Source: Viola odorata
Lineage: Eukaryota > Streptophyta > Magnoliopsida > Malpighiales > Violaceae
Length of the DNA: 64,000 nucleotides
Reading direction: 5' to 3'
NCBI GenBank assembly: GCA_963691705.1
Contig: OY829544.1
Span: 41,933,917-41,997,916 of the forward strand
Shown here one piece after another: positions 11,157-21,138 of the stretch. Both the position numbers and the translations under genes were made by a program. Numbering within the stretch: the first letter of the stretch is position 1; the number at the start of each line of letters is the position of its first letter. Under the pieces are notes generated by a model that worked only from the letters and a program-made list of their open reading frames with translations, was not told where the DNA came from and made no database searches.

Positions 11157-12695
11157 ATTATTATTTTTGATGGCTTCGACAACCGATCAATTATTCTATT
11201 ATTTATGTATAAAATTCAATTCTACCAAATAAATATATTTGGCACTTTCTTAGTGCCACATAATTCCATAAAAATTAAAAATGAGAGTAAATCCTCTTTC
11301 AGAGCACCAACACTTAATAAATTTACATTACCTGAAATAATGCTTTCACAAAAATATATATGGAATAACACCATCAGTGTGTTCACATATATTCTATCAT
11401 ATATAATGGTAATGTATCTCCTCAAGGAGTTATTCTCTCCTTTAAATTATAGAAAAAATAATTCTCAATTTTTCCCCTATAAACAATAATAATAACATTA
11501 CTCATAATGAGATAAAAATCTAATACATTCATACCTTTTGTAGTATCGAATATAATCAAATTATTATTTGATTACAAGCTTCCTGATCATTGAAATATAT
11601 ACTTTATATATTTGCCTCCATAAGTAAGCTCTCTTAAAGACTTTGTACCTGCTCCATTTAAAAAAAATACCCTCATTATTAGGAGACAAAAAAAATTTAA
11701 TTAATATTGAGCAATATCATGACATCACTAGCAGCTCAAACTCTTTACACATGAGCTGAATTACGTCATCAATATGGTCCTCATGAATTCCACCACATGT
11801 AATTAGACTTTCTGCGAAATTAACTTGTTAAACAAATACTTCTCATAAAATTGCAATTGACCATGTACACAACTAATCATATCACTTACATCCATAAATC
11901 ATTTCTTAATAATTATAATTTTTTTTGTTTAGTCGCCATGACCTTCCTTATGGTAAAATATTAATTTTCATTTTCAAAGGCCATCACAAAATTCATTAGG
12001 AAATTCAAATTCAAATAATTAATATATTTATTAATTATTTTGACATGACCTAAATGATAAAAATTAGATTAGAATACATATCTTAAGTTTGCATAATTAT
12101 TGCATAATTTAATCCATAATTCACCTTAATTCCCTTGCTTAATCTAATGCACCTATTATGGTTAGTTCGTCACAACACCTTAATAGAAGTTGAATAATGA
12201 TTTGGATACTAACTATTTTACTAACAAAATTGTACTAACTGATGTGTCAAGATATGATTGAGGTTTATCCCTTGCTACTTAGGTTATATTATTATTTTTA
12301 TTTAAATTTAAACTACTAAGTGGATGTGAATATAACACGTGTACTTTTAGTACAAAAGTTAGTAAAAATGTTAGTATCTTTACCACTGGTCATAGAAGTT
12401 AGTCATATCCAATTGTATGTCAATCTTCGGCACAAATTTTCTTCTCGAGTAAACGGAAACATATTCTTCTTCTTTTTCCTTTTCTCACGTATCGTTGCTC
12501 AGAAAATATAAGAAATAAATTTCTTCTCGGAATACAAAGTATTTTATTATTAACATGAAAAAATTAAATAATTAAAACTAAAAAAGAACAAAATATAGGG
12601 ATAAGAAATAACCTCATTTGATTAAAGCACGCCCACAAGATAATTCAACAATGCTCTTCACAAATGCCTATCTATCTTGATAAATTTCTTTAGAT
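11157..12695. other. Interior of element F, AT-rich, non-coding
   Basis: Only short ORFs without recognisable motifs. No primer-binding site is clear next to the right LTR. Confidence 0.45.
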
Positions 12696-13142
12696 TGTTA
12701 GAAAATCTGCACGAAATAGAAAGTGAAAGATCGAAACGCGATGAAACGCTGTACTAAAGGAATTTATTTCCACAGGATATAACTATATTTTCTAACTTGT
12801 ACTTAGGTACCAAAACAATAAGAAAAAAAATTATAATAACCCAGAAGTAGAATGATAGTATTTAGTATATTAAGCTCTCTGAAAAGATGACTACATATAT
12901 TTATAGGCTTGGAGATATAAGATGGTTTTAAAGATATTTCTGTTGGAGCCATATCTTTCACTTTAAGTGGGGATAGGATTTTCGATTTCTGCCACTTTAA
13001 GAGGGATAAGATTTTCAATTTTAAGATTTTAAGGTGCAGTTACAAACTGAATTTAACTCATTCAAATTCAAAATAACTGTTTGACTACAAGTAGGAAAAA
13101 ATGAGGGATCAAAACTATTGTAATATCTCAATATTTACAACA
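12696..13142 (-). repeat. LTR of element F (probable 5' LTR)
   Basis: 447 bp, TGTTAGAAAATC to TTTACAACA, partner of 8849-9291. Right flank is CTAAG at 13143-13147. Confidence 0.85.
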
Positions 13143-13186
13143 CTAAGTTGTATATAAAAGAGCATGGGGTTTATAAAATTTAAACT

Positions 13187-13675
13187 TTACCTTAAGTGGG
13201 ACAATTTCTTTGTATGTCCAGGTTGTTTGCCAAATTCACACAATGGTTTTCTTCTAACGTTTTTCTTATTCTTGCGCTGGCACGCTATTCTTTTCTTAAC
13301 TGAAGGATATTGCAAACTATCGTACTCCCCTCTAATTGTTGTTGTGTTCAAATTATATCTACTCTCAAGGTCTTGTGTAATCCTCAAAATTTTGTTATTC
13401 AATTCATCATAGGAAGTTGACGACCGTAATGCTAGGAAACACATACGTTGACACTTTGACATTAAAGCTCCAAAATGAATGTCAGCTTTTATTTCATCAG
13501 ATCATGGTTGCTTGATGGTGTTCAATTTTACTACTAACTTTACTTCCTTAGTCCATCTTGAAATGAAGCATGACGGTGGCACATGGTCCAGATGTAGTAA
13601 CTTCATAACAACAATTGAATGTCGACATGGAATCCCAATGGAAACTAATAATTTGCAAGAACAATCTAATATATT
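13187..13675 (-). pseudogene. FAR1-RELATED SEQUENCE (FRS) pseudogene, C-terminal piece
   Basis: On the minus strand from 13675 the frame reads NILDCSCKLLVSIGIPCRHS, the Cys and His ligands of the SWIM zinc finger of FAR1/FHY3-type proteins, followed by HVPPSCFISRWTKEVK, the usual segment after the finger. A TGA follows KQP; beyond it the same frame continues through a helical region (TSYDELNNKILRITQDLE) and a Lys/Arg-rich tail with a decayed zinc-knuckle-like end, to a TAA at 13187. FRS proteins are transposase-derived plant transcription factors, usually 600-850 residues. The preceding part of the protein lies 43 kb away at 56833-57066. The stop and the split show it is dead. Confidence 0.8.
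13664..13675. repeat. Left copy of 12-bp target duplication of the LINE/nested insertion
   Basis: ATCTAATATATT occurs here and again at 56833-56844, where it directly follows the LINE poly(A). It encodes part of the same FRS codons on both sides. Its last T is also the first base of the copy B LTR. Confidence 0.8.
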
Positions 13676-14192
13676 GATAACAATTATGACACTCCTAGGG
13701 GCGTTACGGTAATTATGACCTTACCAAAGGCGGAATCCTGTAGCTCTATCGGACATCTGAGTCGTCGGCTCTAGACTGGAAGGTGTTTTCTGGGATGGTC
13801 GACATCAGCGGGGGGGAGGACTCACGCGTCTCTGCACGCACGGCATCATCCCGTCCCAGGTATCTATGGAGGTATCGCCCGCGGAACCCCCTTCAGAGGT
13901 ATTGCCCTGACGTCACCATAAGGTATCGCCCATGACGTCATCATAAGGTATCACCCGCGATGTCCTCCAGAGAGATTGCTTTTCCCGGGATATCACCTCT
14001 TTGCTCAGGTATCGCCCCCAGCGGCTTATAAATACTCCCTCAGTTTAAAACAAAAGGTAAGCCAAAAATTGCTTACTAGAACCTCTGCCATTTTTGAACC
14101 ACTTACTGACTTAAGCATCGGAGTGTCTACGCTAGAGCCCCCCTCCGGCACTTTGCAGGTGAGTTCGATGGCAACTACAGCAACTCCGACCA
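13675..14192 (+). repeat. 5' LTR of copy B
   Basis: 518 bp, TGATAACAATTATGACACTC to CTCCGACCA. It contains GGTATCGCCC/TGACGTCA sub-repeats at about 13888-13960 and a TATA box. Partner of 29009-29549. Confidence 0.9.
14027..14034 (+). promoter_or_regulatory. TATA box, 5' LTR of copy B
   Basis: TATAAATA, followed about 80 nt downstream by the ACTTAAGCATCGGAGTGTCT block conserved in all three LTRs of this family. TGACGTCA (ACGT-type bZIP site) lies upstream in two copies. Confidence 0.6.
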
Positions 14193-14255
14193 TCTTCTAA
14201 TGTTCCTTTCTCGATTCGTAGACAGTTATTCCCTTTTGCTACTGTTGATCTTTCT

Positions 14256-17200
14256 GTGACAGCACAACAAATCAGTTCAGAATCTCTAAATCCTTTGACC
14301 AGGTCTGCAGGGGAAGTCCTTTCCTCGCAGGCGACCATTTCGTTGTCCCAAATGGTGGGATCCAGCTTCTCTACTCCTGCTCCGAGGGGATTTGTGTTAA
14401 ATAGTACAGAACACCCTTTTGCGAGTGAAATAGCAGCCCTTCGTGCTCGGTTGGACTATTTGACGGAAATAGCTGTCAGAATGACACCTGAAATCTCTGA
14501 GTCGAGTGTCCCTCCTCGTGTCATGTTCACACCATCTATTGTCACCGAACGGCCCTTGTCACAGTCGTTACAGGAAAACCTCAGGTCAACTGTACCTATA
14601 ACTGATCCCCCGATCAATTTTGTGCAGCTCGCTCAAGGACGAGTGGAGCCTTATGTACCGAGAGTGCCTCAAGGTCCCATCCCTCTAGAGGATCGGCACC
14701 TCGAGGAGGTCAGAAACCGTTGGGACGGTCGAAGAGAAGGAATGAATAGAGATTTGTCTCCTGAGCGCAGTGAAAGATCCAACAGTAGGAGATATCGAAC
14801 TCGCTCGCCCAGGAGCCATAGTCGGTCTCCTAGGCGACATCCCACACCAGATCCACGGAATCGGAGGCGTCCTGCGGAAATATCTCCCTCACGCCATGAA
14901 CGTGAAATTCTTGATGACACATCAGGTCATCCATTTAGCCGTCGTATAAGACGTCATAAGGTCAGTCGACATGCGAAGCTTCCCACTGAGACTTATGATG
15001 GCACCAGAGATCCCATTTCCCACATCAATAAAGTGAAGGATTTCGTGCGATTTCAAACGCACAGTGATGCGGTGTTATGCCAAATATTTGTTATGACGTT
15101 ATCAGGAGTTGCGCGCCTCTGGTTCGAGGGCCTTCCGGGCGGATCCATCAACAATTTCGCACAGTTCGAATCCAAGTTCCGGAGCAGGTTCAGTACAGCG
15201 ATTCCAATCAGAAAATCTGCCGCCACGTTATTTGACCTACGTCGAAGGCCTCAGGAAACTCTGAAGGAATTTCTTAGTCGATTTGATCTGGAAATGTCAC
15301 TAACGCCGAGCGTTAACATTGATTTTGCTATAGAAGCCTTGAAGAGGAACTGCCGTTATAGTAAATTAAGAGATGCACTAATGGTGGACCCTCCAGCGAC
15401 TCTAGACGCATTAAGACTTAAAGCCCATAATTACGCGAAAATGGAAGAAGAGGAAAATAGAGATAGAACCTATGGCATGCCGCCTGAGGCACCTCTGATT
15501 CCAGACGCTCCTGCAAATACCATTCCTGATGACCGCCTCACCGACGAGTATGCTCGGCGGAAAGATCATATTCCCAAAACCTCGAGTGGGCGGAAAGGTA
15601 ACACTTCAAAGGGAAAGCCTGGCAGTTCCCCATCTCAACGCCAAGGAGATTCTTCTAAAGGTCGGGCCTACGACCCTGATTTCCCTTCCCTTAATCTACC
15701 AAGGGCAGAGATTTTAGCGATAGTGGAATAGCGAAACCTTCCCATCCGGTACCCTGCGCCTGTAAAGCCCGGAGTGCTTCTAGGGAGAAGAGAAAATGCT
15801 TATTGTAAGTTCCACAAAGCCAGGGGGCATTCTACAGAAGTATGCAGGGACTTAAAATCAGCAATAGAACGTTTGGTGGAAGAAGGTTACTTGGGAGAAT
15901 TCACAACCAAAGTAAGAGAAGACACCAGAAATAATCCCATGAAAAGGGTCGCAGATGACCGACAAGTATCCCCTCGCGTCCCACAAAAGGATAATGCTCC
16001 CAGAGGAAGAGGTGAGGAAACTTTCACAGTAGATGACGAGGGTTTCCCTATGATTAATATCATAGCAGGAGGGGCCCCTTATATGGATGAGTCGGAGCCA
16101 CTGACAACCGCGTCAGTAGAAAAATGCAAGCGAGATGGCGCGATAAAGAAAGGTGAAACGATAAGCGTCCTAGATCACATTGTGTTAGCCTTCTCCGAAG
16201 AGGACCAGAAAGGTGTTGTCTATCCGCATAATGATGCGTTGGTGGTTACGCCCATCATTACCAGTCACGGAGTCAGAAGAACTCTCATAGATAACGGAAG
16301 TGCAGTGAACCTCTTCTCGTTGGAGGCTTACAATCTCATGAAATGGCCCGACAACGAATTAATACCTTGCAAGAAACCCATAATTGGGGTGGACGGGGTC
16401 CCAATCCCAGTTACAGGGATAACTACTCTGCCCGTATACTTCAGAGAAGACACCTCCAAGCGATCAGAGGATCTATTATTCCTTGTCGTGGACTTAAACT
16501 TGCCCTACAATGTCATACTCGGACGACCTTTTCTCAACCGCTTTAGAGCGGTAGTATCTCAGAAGCATTTGAAGATGAAATACCCCTCATGGGACGGAGT
16601 GGTAGCGATAAAGGGCAATCAAAAATTGGCGGCCGAATGTTACCTGCTCATGACTCAAAAGGGTTGTGATAGGTATGTATGTATAACAGCGGACCCATAC
16701 GAACAAGGTGATGAGAAGCGCGCTCAACCTCTTGACAAAATGGTGCCCGTACCAGTAATCGGCATAGAAGAAGCAGACTTCCTAGTCAGCGAAAGGCTCA
16801 GTTCAGAAGAAAACCTTCAGTTGGCCAGATTATTGAACAAGTGTCGAGGAGAATTTGCATGGAAACCCGCAGACATGCCAGGAATATCGCGCAAAATAGC
16901 AGAACACCTATTCAATGTTGACCCTAGCGTCAAACCGGTCCAGCAAAAGCGACGCGCATTTTCTATGGAAAAGGTTTTAGCCGTCGATAAAGAAATCACG
17001 AAGCTCCTTGACGCTGGTTTCATCCGTGAAGTTCAATACCCTACCTGGTTAGCCAACCCCGTTCTCGTTCCTAAGCCCAACGGAGATTGACGCATGTGTA
17101 TTGACTTTAGTGATTTGAACGATGCTTGCCCTAAGGATTGCTACCCGCTTCCTCGAATTGACCAATTAGTCGATCGGACTGCCGGGTACGCATATTTGAG

Positions 17201-20024
17201 TTCAATTGACGCCAACTCCGGATATCACCAAATTCCCATGGCAGTGGAAGATGAAGAAAAAACTGCCTTCATCACTCCCAAAGCTACCTACTGTTATACG
17301 GCCATGCCGTTCGGGCTAAAGAACGCAGGGGCGACATTCCAACGTATGGCAAACAAGATATTCGAAGAACAGATAAGAAGGAATGTGGAAGCATACGTTG
17401 ACGATATATTGGTAAAAAGCACGAACTTTCAAAATCACCTGCGGGATCTAAAGGAAGTTTTTGATGTAATGAGAAGGCATCGCATGAAACTGAACCCCCG
17501 GAAATGCATGTTCGCGTTTCAGACGGGAAAATTCCTAGGCTACGTGGTCAGCTAGAAAGGAATCCAGCCTAATCCCTCAAAGATTAAAGCCATACAAGAC
17601 ATGATATCTCCAAGAACCGTTAAGGAGGTACAAAGGCTGACGGGGCGCGTCATCGCTTTAGGGCGATTTATTTCCAAACAGGGCGAAAAATGCCTCCCTT
17701 TCTTCAAAGTCATACGCAAGAAAGCACCGTTCGGGTGGACCCCAGAATGTGAGGAGGCATTCGTCAGCCTAAAAGACTACCTATCATCCGACCTACTACT
17801 GACAAGGCCGGAGCTGGGTGACACTTTATATTTATACCTCGGCGCTGCCGACGAAGTGGTTAGTGCCGTCCTCGTTCGCGACGATAGCCATGCGCACCGC
17901 CCCGTATATTTTGTAAGTCACGTTCTGAAAGATGCGGAGTTGCGATACACCCGAATTGAGAAAATAGCGTTCGTACTGATACAAGCCACTCGAAAAATGG
18001 GCCGATACTTCCAGTCCTACCCCGTTATCGTGCTTACAGACCAACCTCTAAAGAGGATATTTCGAAAGCCTGAATCCTCAGGAAGAATGCTAATCTGGGC
18101 TCTCGAACTCAAGCAATACAGGCTGCGGTATCAGTCTCGGCCATCTGTGAAGGCTCAAATCTTGGCAGATTTTATAGCGGAATGCACCTTTACGGAAGAT
18201 CCGTTAACAGACGTACCCGAAGAGGAATGGGGTGATTTGGATCTCCCGTTTCCGGAAACTTATACGGACCTCTGGATCATTCATGTAGATGGGGCTAAAA
18301 ATCAAGAATTGGCTGGAGCAGGAATCTTTATAAACGGGCCGCACGATATGCGAATACAATACGCTATCCGAATCCTGCAGCCATTATCCAATAATGCGGT
18401 GGAATATGAGGCGTTACTAGCCGGACTCCGGATAGGGAGAAGCCTTTCTTCCAAAGGTAGGCACGATACCGGAAGAACAGGAGACCTGCGTCTAAAAATT
18501 TATGGTGACTCCAAACTAGTGATCGACCAGGTCTTGGGGCGATCTCAAGCTCGGGAGCCCATCATGGTCCAGTATCTCGCCAAAGTGATGCGGGAGCTAT
18601 TAGAAATAAAGAAAGAAGTCGGTTTTGAGCACATTCCCCGAGAGGACAACGCCGAAGCTGACAACCTTGCCAAGCTGGTTGCAAACCCGGAAGCATCCAT
18701 ACCCAAAGGCGTGTATTACGGAGAATTACCTGTACCCTCCTTCATGGAAGAGCAAGAATCTCTGTGTGTGAAAGAACTCGAGAACGACTGGCGAGTCCCC
18801 ATAATCAAATACTTGAAACACGAAGAACTGCCTGAGAATATCGCTGAAAAGAAAAGAGTGCTGAGACAGGCAGCTCACTGTATGTATTATGACGGGGACC
18901 TGGTTCGAAGATGCTTTTCGCACCCAGCGGCCAAATATATAACGGAGCAAGAGGGTCTTCACACTTTGCGCGAAATTCATGAAGGGATATGCGGTATGCA
19001 CGTATCGGGCGGCACCCTGGCTGCACAAGTCTTCAGATCTGGATTCTATTGGCCCACCATCCGGAAAGATTGCCACGACTATGTGCAAACTTGCCCGAAA
19101 TGTCAGGAGTTCTCTAAAATTCCTCGACGTCCCGCCACTGAAATATCTAAGATCATCGCTCCTTGTCCTTTTGCTAAATGGGGGATCGATATCCTGGGCC
19201 CGTTTCCAAAGGCAAGGTCCCAACTAAAATTTGTAATAGTGGCAGTGGACTACTTTACGAAGTGGGCGGAGGCTGAAGTGGTCGCCAACATCACGGCGGA
19301 AAAAACTTGGCATTTCTTCAAACACCAAGTTATCATGAGGTTTGGCGTACCCCGTATCCTAATCAGCGATAATGGGACATAGTTCACCAGCCAATTCTTC
19401 AAAAACCAATGCTCGGAATTCGGGATAGAGCAACGATTCTCTTCCGTGGCTCACCCCCAAACCAATGGACAGGCAGAAGTGCCAAATCGGAGCATCCTCA
19501 GTGGCATTAAGAAAAACCTGGAGGGGTCTAAAAAGAAATGGGCTGACGAGCTGCCATACGTGATGTGGGCGTACCGCATGACCGTTAAAACCAGTACGGG
19601 GGAAACACCTTTCGTGTTGGCCTTCGGAACCGAGGCTGTTACGCCAGTAGAAATCGGTACCATGAGCCTGCGAGTGGCCCACTTTCGAGAGGAGCTGAAT
19701 GAGGAAAGGTTACTAGCTAACCTTGACGCGTTACCGAAGGTCCGAACAGAAACCCTCCTGAAAACGCAACACTACAAACGAAAGATGGCCCGTTACCATA
19801 ACAGACGCGTCAAAGAACGGTTGTTAAAGACAGGCGATCTGGTGCTTAGAGACAAGCGAGCGGCTGGTCAACGTGTGGGGAAGCTCAGCCCAAACTGGGA
19901 TGGACCATATCACGTTACCCGAGTTATCAGAAAAGGAGCCTATCATCTAGAGACGCTTGATGGTACTCCCCTATCTAACTCTTGGAATATTGCTCGTTTG
20001 AAATTATATTATCCTAGACCTTGA
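14256..20024 (+). pseudogene. Gag-pol polyprotein of copy B, one frame with four stop codons
   Basis: One reading frame of 1922 codons with stops only at 15729-15731 (TAG), 17088-17090 (TGA), 17553-17555 (TAG) and 19380-19382 (TAG). Gag domain from about codon 243 (KLPTETYDGTRDP, then LWFEGLPGGSI). Zinc-knuckle-like CKFHKARGHSTEVC near codon 515. Protease DNGSA at codon 679. Reverse transcriptase with YVDD at codon 1047. RNase H 1 at about 1190-1310. Second RNase H from HVDGA at codon 1345 with EYEALLAGL and GDSKLV and ADNLAKL. Integrase with HEGICGMH, CPKC, then D (WGIDILG), D (ISDNGT) and E (QAEV), and a GPYHVTRV-like C-terminal part. The frame is open back into the LTR but has no ATG at its start; the first in-frame ATG is at 14352. 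Three stops fall on residues fixed in the family: Trp before RMCIDF, Gln in VVSQKG and Gln in DNGTQF. Confidence 0.9.
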
Positions 20025-20133
20025 GTTATCTGCACCTTTGACTGATGCCAACCCTAGCCTTAGCTAACGCTCCCTGAGAGAGCTTTCTTGGGTGTTTGTG
20101 GTTGCTTTTTGTGCAGATAGAAAAGGGGGCTCC

Positions 20134-20583
20134 TGGGAGTGAAAAGTCTTATCCTTGTGAATGCCGGTCTTTATCAGATGGCTCACTAAGTGAGGGCACG
20201 ACCCAACATGCCTTGAACTAGCGTTGGGATTGAAAGATCCCTAGCACCCCCGGGGAGTGAAAAGTCCTATCCTTGTGAATGCCGATCCTGATCAGATGGC
20301 TCACTAAGTGAGGGCACAACCCGGAATCCCTGGGAGTGAAAAGTCCTTTTCTTGTAATGACCGTTCTCGTGGAGACGGCCCATTAAGACAAGGCACGCCC
20401 CAAGGAAATAGTAACTCCGTTCTAGAAACGAAAAGTCCCCTCTTAGTGACCGGACTAGTGTAGTGGGTCCACTAAGTAAGGACATGATTCTAGACGCGAG
20501 GACAACGCCTGAAAGTGAAAAATCTTATCCTTGTGATAGCCTGTCCCGATCCGACGGCTCACTAAGATGAGGCACTTTCCAGG
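20134..20583. repeat. Array of five stem-loop units downstream of pol (copy B)
   Basis: Each unit has GAAAAGTC (GAAAAATC in unit 5), a 5' arm, an inner GC stem, a 3' arm and usually GGCAC. Arms: unit 1 20148-20160 with 20183-20195; unit 2 20266-20278 with 20301-20313; unit 3 20351-20359 with 20381-20392 and inner CCGTTCTC/GAGACGG; unit 4 CTTAGTG 20442-20448 with CACTAAG 20470-20476 plus GTCC/GGAC; unit 5 20524-20536 with 20559-20572 and inner GCCTGTC/GACGGC. The arms differ between units while still pairing. Function unknown; it lies just after the integrase stop and downstream of the antisense genes. Confidence 0.6.
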
Positions 20584-21138
20584 GCGATCGTGGAAAGATG
20601 GAAACGCAAAAAATTACGAAATTCCAGCTAGTAACTAGATGCGTAATCCCTAGTGAAGTAGAGCTGACGGAAAAAGCGATTCATGCGGCTTCCATACTAA
20701 TGCCCTATGACGGCAGCGGAAAGGCTCCTATGGGTAATTACTATCTCTTGTAACCTGTTATGCTACTGATGGTTTACAATTGAGAATGTGCAGAATACCT
20801 TTCGAGCAGCGAAAAGATTGACGACTGCCCAAGCGGCGATACTATGAGGCTCGCTGGGAAACCCGATACTGACCTCAGCGATATCTGTTACTGAAATGCT
20901 ACGAGTCTGCTCGAGAAAGTAAACATATTATGTCGCTAGGATGGTAGCGACACCCTGGGAGTTTCAGAAAGTGAAAGCTAAAGAAAGGGAAAAGGCAGCA
21001 GCAAAGATATAAACTGTTTTAATGCATAAAAGTGCCTTAGAAAGGTCACAAGTTCCAAAGACCAAAACAATAATGTCGTGGAGGCAAAAAACAAAAAGCC
21101 CGATGGCTGCAGAAGAGGCGGCAAAGCTTGGGAATGTG
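20584..21138. other. Non-coding stretch between hairpin array and AS2 (copy B)
   Basis: No gene seen. It would be the 3' flank of antisense gene AS2. Some words of the hairpin array recur (GCGAAAAGATTGAC near 20808), so further decayed units are possible. Confidence 0.4.

Larger units (their letters stand above)
8849..13142 (-). mobile_element. Element F: 4.3-kb non-autonomous LTR retrotransposon
   Basis: Two near-identical LTRs (8849-9291, 443 bp; 12696-13142, 447 bp) start TGTT(G/A)G/GAAAATC and end TTTACAACA, giving TGTTG...CAACA ends of the copia kind. Flanks are CTAAG on both sides, a perfect 5-bp target duplication. A purine-rich tract reading ATGGGAGGGAT on the minus strand abuts the left LTR, so the element probably reads on the minus strand. 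No gag or pol is recognisable inside; part of the interior is an older gypsy LTR. It sits just beyond the 3' end of the FRS pseudogene. Confidence 0.85.

Noticed and set aside
18726..19223. Minus-strand ORF of 165 codons inside integrase
   Set aside because: Shadow of the plus-strand pol frame; the plus strand carries all integrase motifs.
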